Origin: a virus
Length of the DNA: 40,380 nucleotides
Direction: 5' to 3' (one strand)
IMG/VR virus record: IMGVR_UViG_3300030116_004689
Span: 1 to 40,380 of that record
Below are positions 7,768 to 12,507 of this stretch, one piece after another; within the stretch, counting starts at the first letter, position 1, and each line of letters opens with the position of its first letter. Made by a program: the position numbers and the translations under genes. The notes under the pieces were generated by a model, which saw only the letters and a list, made by a program, of their open reading frames with translations, did not search any database and was not told the DNA's origin.

Positions 7768-8042
7768 TTTAATCTTTTTTTAAGGTTATTTATTCTTCTT
7801 TTCATAAACGCAGCGTGTTCATATTCTTCATCTGCTTCATACTTTTTCATTACAGAAGTTAGTTGTTTTATTTCGTCCCATATAATTTCTTTTTCTGAAA
7901 CTATATCGGAGTATATATCTTCCTTAGCTTCCTTTTGTCGTATGACATCAGCTCCGTAATTAGCGGTTTCAGGATTAATAAACTCATCATATAAATCTAT
8001 TTTGATTCGGTTATATAATGCTTTATATTCTTCCTCGCTCAT
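7764..8042 (-). CDS. Small protein with a UVR-like coiled motif
   Basis: I place the start at 8042 (MSEEEYKALYNRI), because the upstream ATG at 8057 lies inside a GGATAATATAA promoter element and would probably not be transcribed. The C-terminal 'EADEEYEHAAFMKRRINNLKK' closely resembles the UVR motif of UvrB/UvrC and ClpATPase-adaptor proteins (E/D-x-E-x-A-A-x-x-R/K-D/R-x-I-x-x-L), which mediates protein-protein contacts. The protein is about 92 aa and mostly helical. A partner could be host UvrB/UvrA or a Clp protein; this is speculation from the motif alone. Confidence 0.7.
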   Translation of the reverse strand: MSEEEYKALYNRIKIDLYDEFINPETANYGADVIRQKEAKEDIYSDIVSEKEIIWDEIKQLTSVMKKYEADEEYEHAAFMKRRINNLKKRLK

Positions 8043-8044
8043 AT

Positions 8045-8078
8045 TTATATTATCCATATGTATTCGTGTTTAGTCTGT
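8045..8078 (-). promoter_or_regulatory. Bipartite promoter-like motif, copy A
   Basis: Minus strand: ACAGACTAAACACGA, 8 nt, GGATAATATAA, two nt before the ATG at 8042. The upstream half contains the stop codon of the 168-aa gene. The motif covers an earlier in-frame ATG at 8057, which argues for the shorter reading of the downstream gene. Confidence 0.75.
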
Positions 8079-8576
8079 AATTGAACTCGTTAATATGTCT
8101 ATTAACCTTTGCGCATTATCTCTACTAAGGTTAACTTTATTTGATTCTGTATTTCTATCATTTCTAATTTCACCAGCAGCAAAGTCTGTGTAATCCATTT
8201 CGTCTGTATATTTATCGAGGATTTGTTGTGGTGTATAGCAAAATATTTCTCTGCTAGCCCATTGGTCATAACAAAATATTAAAGGCTCTTTACCATAAAA
8301 TATAATATAAGTATATTGATGGTCTATTTCATCAGGGTTGTTATATAGATAGCAACTGTCGTAGTAATGATCGAATACTAGTTTTGCCGCTAATGCTGAA
8401 CCATCTTGTCTGCTATTTACTTTTAACCAGTTTGCTAATTGTACACCTTGCCATTCAGGATAACCATCATGATGTAAATACATATTAACTTTACTGTATT
8501 TAGTCATACTTGAAGGTGTAATACCTTTTTTGTAGTGTTTTTGGTTCACTACCATTGTTAAGTTTCTTGTTGCCAT
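8070..8576 (-). CDS. Conserved phage protein, 'MATR...HHDGYP' family (168 aa)
   Basis: The start 'MATRNLTMVV' followed by 'KVNMYLHHDGYPEWQGVQLANWL' matches a widespread phage family whose members begin MATRS and carry a [HW]xDGY motif. The biochemical role is not known to me. The C-terminal half contains 'YIIFYGKEPLIFCYDQWASREIF' type hydrophobic strands and 'DNAQRLIDILTS'. It lies between two other early genes, with 2 nt separating it from the upstream stop. Its stop codon is embedded in promoter copy A. Confidence 0.7.
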   Translation of the reverse strand: MATRNLTMVVNQKHYKKGITPSSMTKYSKVNMYLHHDGYPEWQGVQLANWLKVNSRQDGSALAAKLVFDHYYDSCYLYNNPDEIDHQYTYIIFYGKEPLIFCYDQWASREIFCYTPQQILDKYTDEMDYTDFAAGEIRNDRNTESNKVNLSRDNAQRLIDILTSSITD

Positions 8577-8578
8577 AA

Positions 8579-8833
8579 TTAATCTAATAATACCATATAG
8601 GCTTTAGGGTTATGTTTTCTAAACCAACTCAATGCTTTTTGCACGTCGTCAATCATCTTATCCGACATATTGCCGAACATCTGAGCACCCATAATAAAAT
8701 CATACATACTCAATTCTGCACCATCTAACTCATAGCTTTCACCGCTAAATGGATTTGTTACTTTGTCACCTTCAGTGTACCAAGCGCCGTCGAACCAGTC
8801 TGGTTTATTCTTCGTCATCATATTCATATCCAT
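8579..8833 (-). CDS. Conserved small phage protein, 'MYDFIMGA...PKAYMVLLD' family (84 aa)
   Basis: The pattern 'KPDWFDGAWYTEGDKVTNPFSGE' then 'AELSMYDFIMGAQMF' and a C-terminal 'ALSWFRKHNPKAYMVLLD' is one I associate with small proteins of unknown function in marine phages. Several in-frame ATGs (8833, 8827, 8821, 8818) all overlap the upstream gene by 14-29 nt; the last two give the shortest overlap. No catalytic or membrane motif is visible. Confidence 0.7.
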   Translation of the reverse strand: MDMNMMTKNKPDWFDGAWYTEGDKVTNPFSGESYELDGAELSMYDFIMGAQMFGNMSDKMIDDVQKALSWFRKHNPKAYMVLLD

Positions 8834-9275
8834 CGTTTATTACTTCGTCAACTTTATCTGCATGTAAATCATCATACACATCAGACCACCATGTTTCTAA
8901 TTCATAATTAAAATCATCTTCCATATCATCCCAAATGTGGTCAGCAATCCATACATCTCTACCTTGTACTAAAGTAGTAAGAGCTTCTTCAGCAAAAGCT
9001 TGATGGTCAGCATAATAATATACTTCACTACTAAAATCTTTTGGACCGTTATCGTGAGTTGTCATTGCATACACATCATAGCTATCCGCAGTTGATTCAG
9101 TATATATTAGCAAACCTTCGCTGCCTTGTGCCCAAGCACTTCTATTATCTAGATTACCACCGTATTCAGTAGCAATATACTCAAGAATCCATCCTGCGTC
9201 TGGTTCTTGCATTATACCGTCTTCAACGTCTAGTTTTTCAACGATATCATCATAAGTTAGTTTCTCGTTTTTCAT
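8805..9275 (-). CDS. Highly acidic early protein (156 aa), possible DNA mimic
   Basis: Unknown protein with a striking excess of Asp and Glu over Lys and Arg, especially in the C-terminal half ('HIWDDMEDDFNYELETWWSD', then 'EVINDGYEYDDEE'). It has no membrane segment and many aromatic residues between the acids. Acidic, aromatic-rich early phage proteins include DNA mimics such as Ocr and other inhibitors of host nucleases; the resemblance here is one of composition, not sequence. It overlaps the 72-aa gene upstream by 26 nt and is expected early. Confidence 0.7.
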   Translation of the reverse strand: MKNEKLTYDDIVEKLDVEDGIMQEPDAGWILEYIATEYGGNLDNRSAWAQGSEGLLIYTESTADSYDVYAMTTHDNGPKDFSSEVYYYADHQAFAEEALTTLVQGRDVWIADHIWDDMEDDFNYELETWWSDVYDDLHADKVDEVINDGYEYDDEE

Positions 9276-9468
9276 TTATTAAATTTAAAATATATTCATA
9301 TATGGCTTTCTGCCTTTTCTTGTACTCAATTACACTTAAATGTAATTCCATAGGTACAAACTTCGTTGCTAGACCGTTATCAATATCGAATTGGTCTGCC
9401 TGTATTTCGTTTTCAATTGTTTTGATTTTAGCGTAAACTTTATCGTACGCACTTGTATTTAAACTCAT
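9250..9468 (-). CDS. Small helical protein, unknown (72 aa)
   Basis: The sequence alternates charged and hydrophobic residues ('KVYAKIKTIENEIQADQFDID', 'YKKRQKAIYEYILNLINEK'), suggesting a two-helix coiled structure. No known motif. The start at 9468 overlaps the upstream stop by 4 nt (ATGA-like coupling), and its end overlaps the acidic protein's start by 26 nt, placing it in the operon driven by promoter copy B. Confidence 0.65.
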   Translation of the reverse strand: MSLNTSAYDKVYAKIKTIENEIQADQFDIDNGLATKFVPMELHLSVIEYKKRQKAIYEYILNLINEKRETNL

Positions 9469-9692
9469 TGCTTAATAATTTCGTCACCGTACAACATACC
9501 ATCAATTGTTAGCTTTCTAGTATCAAGGTTAGCCCATAATACTAAATCTTTAATGTTAGCAATTGATAATTCTTGCCATAGTGTTTTAGACATTAACATG
9601 TATTTGATTCTACTCACTGATTCATATTTTTTACAGTTTTCGTTCAGTGCTTTTCTGAATTTCGGTTTTAATTGTTTATATAAGTTTTGCAT
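9465..9692 (-). CDS. Small unknown protein, first gene after promoter B (75 aa)
   Basis: Starts MQNLYKQLKPKFRKALNENC; the ATG at 9692 lies five bases after the GGATAATATAA element of copy B, so its mRNA would have almost no leader. The rest ('SVSRIKYMLMSKTLWQELSI', 'LVLWANLDTRKLTIDGM') is helical and then strand-like, with no recognised domain. It heads a coupled chain of overlapping genes running to 8070. Confidence 0.65.
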   Translation of the reverse strand: MQNLYKQLKPKFRKALNENCKKYESVSRIKYMLMSKTLWQELSIANIKDLVLWANLDTRKLTIDGMLYGDEIIKQ

Positions 9693-9697
9693 ATCGT

Positions 9698-9731
9698 TTA
9701 TATTATCCGTATTAGTTCGTATTTAGTTTGT
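9698..9731 (-). promoter_or_regulatory. Bipartite promoter-like motif, copy B
   Basis: Minus strand: ACAAACTAAATACGA, 8 nt, GGATAATATAA, five nt before the ATG at 9692. The TAA of the upstream 67-aa gene is part of the first half-site. Confidence 0.8.
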
Positions 9732-9926
9732 ATTTGGATTAGCTACACCGTTATAATCAAATGCTTCGGTTAGCATCCATTCACAGTCTTTACTTCTGTG
9801 TCCGTTATCATATAAAAAATCTTCATGTTGATAATCATCATCCCAAAATATCTCTGAGACATCATACTTGTGTACTGTTCCATCTGAGAAATCTAGTACC
9901 CACATATACATATTTTCTGGTATCAT
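9723..9926 (-). CDS. Small acidic unknown protein (67 aa)
   Basis: Sequence MIPENMYMWVLDFSDGTVHKY continues with 'VSEIFWDDDYQHEDFLYDNGH'. Acidic and aromatic, compact, no known motif. None of the bipartite promoters lies directly ahead of it; the 434-nt region upstream holds the tRNA-like island instead. Its stop codon lies within promoter copy B. Confidence 0.6.
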   Translation of the reverse strand: MIPENMYMWVLDFSDGTVHKYDVSEIFWDDDYQHEDFLYDNGHRSKDCEWMLTEAFDYNGVANPNTN

Positions 9927-10080
9927 ACTGTTTCTTCATAAATGCCGACTAACTCACTGGTTATCAGCGTTATACATGCCGCTACTATATTGAAAGGTAT
10001 TAGCGTATACCCGACAATTCTTACTGTACTCTTCAGAATTGACACATAAAAATGTTTCTGTGCGTTTGGATGTTCCATAG

Positions 10081-10356
10081 TGGACGCGGCAGGATTCGAA
10101 CCTGCGTTACCGAGTTTCGGTTGGATTCAGCTTTCGCTTACTGTTACCGAGTTTCGGTCAATACCTCATCGCGCCCTAAAAAGGTGAGCTTCATCGAGCC
10201 TCTCTTTGCAACCTCGTCAGGTACTACACGCCAACGACCACGCATTTGTGGGTACGACGTCGAGCCTTTAATCCACTCACCTATCAGGCAATTCACTTAC
10301 GTGTAAGTTAGTGTGACTTTCGTCTCCTATTTCTTACCTAATTAAGCTACTCGTCC
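10081..10356 (-). ncRNA. tRNA-like element: tRNA 3' half plus a possible distant 5' half
   Basis: Minus strand. The 3' part is an intact T-arm and acceptor strand: GCAGG-TTCGAAT-CCTGC (10089-10105) followed by CGCGTCC and a discriminator A (10081). Two alternative 5' partners exist. The near one, GGGCGCG at 10170-10176, pairs 7/7 with one G-U and gives a 96-nt element, but no normal anticodon arm can be drawn. The far one, at 10332-10356, is GGACGAG-TA-GCTT-AATTAGGTA: it pairs 6/7 with the acceptor and has canonical positions 8-21 including G18G19, but the D-stem 3' strand is poor. The second reading would be a tRNA interrupted by about 200 nt. A host tRNA 3' end kept as an attachment site is a third option. 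Confidence 0.45.
10106..10158 (-). repeat. Pair of 16-nt direct repeats, each a small hairpin
   Basis: The minus-strand sequence ACCGAAACTCGGTAAC occurs at 10106-10121 and again at 10143-10158 without mismatch. Each copy can fold as ACCGA-AAC-TCGGT. The 21 nt between them include AGC-GAAA-GCT, a GNRA-capped hairpin. The repeats lie directly against the T-arm. Confidence 0.8.
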
Positions 10357-10360
10357 TGTA

Positions 10361-10552
10361 TTATTTTCTTCGCCAAGCTTTATGTACTGCGGCACTTAGT
10401 TCTTGACTTACTACTTGCACCTCTACCATTTGCTTGTTAGCAATGATAGGTACGTAACTGTATTGTTGTACGGTTGAACAGTTAACACACGTGTTATATC
10501 CGAGCTTTACTCTACCGATTGGTATTATATTATTGCATTTACATTTTTTCAT
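10361..10552 (-). CDS. Small zinc-ribbon protein, DksA/TraR-like finger (63 aa)
   Basis: Two Cys pairs, CKC near the start and 'NTCVNC' around residues 21-26, frame 'IIPIGRVKLGY', matching the spacing and 'IPxxR...TCVxC' look of the DksA/TraR C-terminal zinc finger. The long coiled-coil of DksA is absent, so it is a bare finger plus a helical tail ('AAVHKAWRRK'). It may touch RNA polymerase or nucleic acid. The ATG at 10552 lies four bases after promoter copy C. Confidence 0.65.
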   Translation of the reverse strand: MKKCKCNNIIPIGRVKLGYNTCVNCSTVQQYSYVPIIANKQMVEVQVVSQELSAAVHKAWRRK

Positions 10553-10556
10553 ACAA

Positions 10557-10590
10557 TTATATTATCCATTAAGATTCGTGTTTAGTTTGT
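10557..10590 (-). promoter_or_regulatory. Bipartite promoter-like motif, copy C
   Basis: Minus strand: ACAAACTAAACACGA, 8 nt, GGATAATATAA, four nt before the ATG at 10552. The stop codon of the upstream gene (10569-10571) lies in the 8-nt spacer. Confidence 0.8.
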
Positions 10591-10766
10591 ATTTCGTGAT
10601 ACATCATTTCAATTGCTCGTTTCATGACGTGTGAATGTATAGCATTATAAGTATCACCTTCTTGAGGATAATCCTCTAATTGCCAGTCTATACTATCATA
10701 CATCAATTCTTTAGTGACATCCGCTATTCCTCTAGCGATATTGTCTAGTTCTTTCATTTTACTCAT
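10569..10766 (-). CDS. Small unknown protein (65 aa)
   Basis: Sequence MSKMKELDNIARGIADVTKE, then 'DSIDWQLEDYPQEGDTYNAI' and 'HVMKRAIEMMYHEIQTK'. Predominantly helical and mildly acidic; no known motif. It overlaps the upstream gene by 4 nt. Its last seven codons coincide with promoter copy C, so its C-terminal residues (IQTKHES) are dictated by the promoter sequence. Confidence 0.6.
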   Translation of the reverse strand: MSKMKELDNIARGIADVTKELMYDSIDWQLEDYPQEGDTYNAIHSHVMKRAIEMMYHEIQTKHES

Positions 10767-10960
10767 AGTATTTTATTATTATATTTAAATAAATTTACTG
10801 ATGCTTGTCTGAATTTCCATTCATTTTCACGGTAATTTCGATCGACACACCATTTGTACCAAGCTCTAGTCATATTGTTAGAACCGTATTTTGCTTCAAA
10901 TTCTTCAACTTGTTTAAGTTTTCTTGCAATTTGTTCCGCTGAATAATCTTTAAATTCCAT
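10763..10960 (-). CDS. Small basic unknown protein (65 aa)
   Basis: Sequence MEFKDYSAEQIARKLKQVEE, followed by 'KYGSNNMTRAWYKWCVDRNYRE' style residues rich in Lys, Arg and Trp. It might bind nucleic acid, but no fold is recognisable. Its start lies inside the end of the 34-aa gene (11-nt overlap), and its end overlaps the next start by 4 nt, giving a coupled chain from promoter copy D. Confidence 0.6.
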   Translation of the reverse strand: MEFKDYSAEQIARKLKQVEEFEAKYGSNNMTRAWYKWCVDRNYRENEWKFRQASVNLFKYNNKIL

Positions 10961-11054
10961 ATTCTATATATTCTTCAATTGTTACCCATTTATCAATTTC
11001 GTGTGAGTAAATCATTCCGTCTACTATATGTTCGTCTTTAAAATTCATATTCAT
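10950..11054 (-). CDS. 34-aa mini-protein downstream of promoter D
   Basis: The ATG at 11054 begins MNMNFKDEHIVDGMIYSHEI and the frame stops at 10950, overlapping the next gene. A second ATG at 11048 is possible; it is likelier if transcription starts a few bases after the promoter element, because the first ATG directly abuts it. Acidic and short, with no known motif. Support comes from the promoter immediately in front and the overlap with the next gene. Confidence 0.5.
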   Translation of the reverse strand: MNMNFKDEHIVDGMIYSHEIDKWVTIEEYIEYGI

Positions 11055-11088
11055 ATATATTATCCAAGTTTGTTCGTATTTAGTTTGT
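11055..11088 (-). promoter_or_regulatory. Bipartite promoter-like motif, copy D
   Basis: Minus strand: ACAAACTAAATACGA, 8 nt, GGATAATATAT, immediately followed by an ATG (0 nt) and a second ATG 6 nt on. The stop codon of the upstream 73-aa gene is the TAA within the GGATAATAT element. Confidence 0.8.
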
Positions 11089-11281
11089 AATCGTTCCATC
11101 TTCCAGTATAACTGTACTTTTTAAACTTTGAAAAAGTTGATTTTTGTGGTACTTTATACCTTCTATTACCCATTCCTTTACATTTACCGTAAACTTTTGC
11201 CATTTCATAATGGTCATGAGCTTGTTTTCGTTTCTTTTCTTCTACATATTTCAGTAGTTCTTTCATATTAGTTACTTTCAT
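11060..11281 (-). CDS. Small very basic protein (73 aa)
   Basis: Rich in Lys, Arg and Tyr: 'LLKYVEEKKRKQAHDHYEMA', then 'CKGMGNRRYKVPQKSTFSKF'. The charge suggests RNA, DNA or ribosome binding; no family recognised. It overlaps the 45-aa gene by 4 nt (ATGA). Its last ten codons (YKLNTNKLG and stop) coincide with promoter copy D. Confidence 0.6.
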   Translation of the reverse strand: MKVTNMKELLKYVEEKKRKQAHDHYEMAKVYGKCKGMGNRRYKVPQKSTFSKFKKYSYTGRWNDYKLNTNKLG

Positions 11282-11415
11282 ATAGTTATTGTAGTATTAT
11301 AATATTCGTGTATTTCTTCAATTGCTTGGGTAAAATCGTCTTTGTCAATTGTACCGTCATTTAGTTTAGTTATTTGGAAACCTATTTCTTCCATTAGTTT
11401 TTCAAAATTTTTCAT
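11278..11415 (-). CDS. 45-aa mini-protein downstream of promoter E
   Basis: The ATG at 11415 begins MKNFEKLMEEIGFQITKLND and ends in 'AIEEIHEYYNTTITI'. The TGA overlaps the next gene's ATG (ATGA). Helical and acidic; no known motif. The promoter copy E ends five bases before the start, so this is a clearly delimited small gene. Confidence 0.6.
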   Translation of the reverse strand: MKNFEKLMEEIGFQITKLNDGTIDKDDFTQAIEEIHEYYNTTITI

Positions 11416-11420
11416 ATCAA

Positions 11421-11454
11421 TTATATTATCCAGTTATTATCGTATTTAGTTTGT
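11421..11454 (-). promoter_or_regulatory. Bipartite promoter-like motif, copy E
   Basis: Minus strand: ACAAACTAAATACGA, 8 nt, GGATAATATAA, five nt before the ATG at 11415. The TAA of the upstream 90-aa gene lies in the first half-site. Confidence 0.8.
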
Positions 11455-11718
11455 ATTTTCATTATGGTTGTACATTTGAATTCTTAAGTATTCGTAGTCT
11501 AGTAAGTGTTTTAATTCATAATCATCTAAAGAAATTACTCTATAAACATCATCACCGAATTCCATTACTAAGTCAACTAAGTTAGTTACTATATTTTGTA
11601 CATTGTCATAGTGTCGGTTGAACTTATCTCTTTTCACTAAGTAAGTTAATTCACTGTACTCTTGAATTACGTCGTTGTAAACGTCTTCTCTATCTAGGTT
11701 AAATTTATTTATATTCAT
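11446..11718 (-). CDS. Small acidic unknown protein (90 aa)
   Basis: Sequence MNINKFNLDREDVYNDVIQE, with 'LVDLVMEFGDDVYRVISLDD' and 'LKHLLDYEYLRIQMYNHNEN'. Helical and acidic, no motif. Unlike the genes after copies A to E, it has a leader of about 37 nt after promoter copy F. That leader shares GTGTAAATAA and ATAACTTAT with the leader of the 102-aa gene. Confidence 0.6.
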   Translation of the reverse strand: MNINKFNLDREDVYNDVIQEYSELTYLVKRDKFNRHYDNVQNIVTNLVDLVMEFGDDVYRVISLDDYELKHLLDYEYLRIQMYNHNENTN

Positions 11719-11754
11719 TTTAAATTATTTATAAGTTATATATTTTATTTACAC

Positions 11755-11788
11755 TTATATTATCCAATTGACTTCGTATTTAATTTGT
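11755..11788 (-). promoter_or_regulatory. Bipartite promoter-like motif, copy F
   Basis: Minus strand: ACAAATTAAATACGA, 8 nt, GGATAATATAA, followed by GTGTAAATAA and about 27 more leader bases before the ATG at 11718. This is one of two copies with a real leader. Confidence 0.8.
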
Positions 11789-11809
11789 AAAATAAAAGTA
11801 TACTATTTG

Positions 11810-11860
11810 TTTACAAATGTAAAATAGTTTACAAATGTAACACAATACCTACAAGTGTAG
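11810..11860. promoter_or_regulatory. Three tandem dyads, likely operator sites
   Basis: Three short perfect inverted repeats follow each other: TTTACA-AA-TGTAAA (11810-11823), TTACA-AA-TGTAA (11829-11840) and CTACA-AG-TGTAG (11849-11860). Their centres are 18 and 20 bp apart, near two helical turns. They begin 22 bp upstream of promoter copy F on its transcription axis, so they fit an activator or repressor array. The binding protein is unknown; the HTH protein at 5056-5673 or the winged-helix pair are candidates only. Confidence 0.6.
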
Positions 11861-11877
11861 TAAATAAAATAAAAAAG

Positions 11878-11923
11878 GTGACATTAGGTTATTAAAGTAT
11901 ATATAGTAACTAGCTTTTGTCAC
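11878..11923 (-). promoter_or_regulatory. GTGACA...TGTCAC element, copy 1 (46 nt)
   Basis: Ends are a 6-bp inverted repeat, GTGACA and TGTCAC. Read on the minus strand the interior is GCTA, then TATATATACTT and AATAA. It shares these blocks and nearly the same length with copy 2 at 12508-12552, which has the opposite orientation. Confidence 0.5.
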
Positions 11924-11961
11924 ATTATTTACTTATTATTTAGGTATATGTAGTAATGCTA

Positions 11962-11988
11962 TACACCATCCCCGCGTAGTTTGGTGTA
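11962..11988 (-). terminator. Hairpin after the 102-aa gene
   Basis: TACACCA and TGGTGTA form a 7-bp stem around a 13-nt loop, about 20 nt past the stop of the 102-aa gene on the minus strand. There is no T run behind it, so it may be a weak terminator, an mRNA end protector or an unrelated palindrome. Confidence 0.35.
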
Positions 11989-12007
11989 CCGGTAAGAATA
12001 AACTCAA

Positions 12008-12316
12008 CTATGCAGTCAAGTCTATTCTTTCGATTACAACGTCTCTGACATTGCTTGGCATATCAGTACTTTGAGACCAGTACTTTCTTTTAATCCAGCA
12101 TGGCATTAACTTTAATTTAGGTAACATTACTTTAAGAACCTCATCGTGGTTGTAAGTTATTTGCTGACCTTTATTGTTTACGAAAGTAATGATTTGATTT
12201 CTTCCGTACCAGTTCTCTCTTACCACGAAATTGTTTCTTGTAATTGGTGGAAAGATTTCGCTTAACTCTTTTTTAGTTAGCTTACTGATTGCATTGTTTA
12301 ATTTAGAATTATTCAT
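12008..12316 (-). CDS. First left-arm gene, unknown basic protein (102 aa)
   Basis: Sequence begins MNNSKLNNAISKLTKKELSE, with 'RNNFVVRENWYGRNQIITFV' and 'KLKLMPCWIKRKYWSQ'. Basic and aromatic; no domain recognised. As the gene nearest the divergence point, behind promoter copy G with a leader of about 40 nt, it is likely among the first made. It is isolated from the next leftward gene by 289 nt with its own possible terminator. Confidence 0.65.
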   Translation of the reverse strand: MNNSKLNNAISKLTKKELSEIFPPITRNNFVVRENWYGRNQIITFVNNKGQQITYNHDEVLKVMLPKLKLMPCWIKRKYWSQSTDMPSNVRDVVIERIDLTA

Positions 12317-12356
12317 AAGTTATAAATTTTATAGTTTTATTAATTATTATTTACAC

Positions 12357-12390
12357 TTATATTATCCAAACAACGTCGTATTGTGTTTGT
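12357..12390 (-). promoter_or_regulatory. Bipartite promoter-like motif, copy G
   Basis: Minus strand: ACAAACACAATACGA, 8 nt, GGATAATATAA, followed by GTGTAAATAA and a leader of about 40 nt to the ATG at 12316. Outermost copy, next to the divergence point. Confidence 0.75.
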
Positions 12391-12426
12391 AAAAGGCAAA
12401 AAGTTTTAACAAAATTGTTGTAAATA

Positions 12427-12440
12427 ACCCCCCGTGGGGT
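12427..12440. repeat. GC-rich hairpin in the divergence region
   Basis: ACCCC-CCGT-GGGGT is a compact 5-bp stem with a 4-nt loop in otherwise AT-rich DNA, flanked by AAAATATTTT. No gene reads into it from either side, so a terminator role is unlikely; an origin or regulatory role is possible. Confidence 0.45.
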
Positions 12441-12507
12441 AAAATATTTTGATTTTGTTTTATGGTATACAAAGGAAATACGGTAATGTAACCCATAACC
12501 TCTATAT

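Larger units (their letters stand above)
9927..10360. other. 434-nt region without a convincing protein gene; holds a GC-richer tRNA-like island
   Basis: Bases about 10078-10360 are clearly richer in G+C than anything else in the left arm. This part holds the tRNA-like sequences described separately, two 16-nt direct repeats and several short hairpins, for example GAC-GAAA-GTC and ACTTAC-AC-GTAAGT on the minus strand. A minus-strand frame of 50 codons (10144-10296, GTG start) exists but is not convincing. Bases 9927-10077 show nothing I can name. Confidence 0.6.
11719..12007. other. Central non-coding control region, left half (289 nt)
   Basis: Very AT-rich. From left to right it holds promoter copy F with its leader, three TACA-N2-TGTA dyads, one GTGACA...TGTCAC element and a 7-bp hairpin after the 102-aa gene. 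Each is listed separately. No plausible protein frame. Confidence 0.7.

Noticed and set aside
10052-10306. Plus-strand 84-codon frame containing 'GRGRIRTC'
   Set aside because: This peptide is the familiar antisense translation of a tRNA T-arm and acceptor; the RNA-like sequence on the minus strand explains it better.
10081-10356. tmRNA (ssrA)
   Set aside because: The ends pair, but no tag-coding sequence ending in an Ala-Ala-stop and none of the conserved tmRNA 5' GGxTTCGAC sequence is present.
12427-12440. Intrinsic terminator
   Set aside because: No gene on either strand reads into it and there is no T run after the stem.
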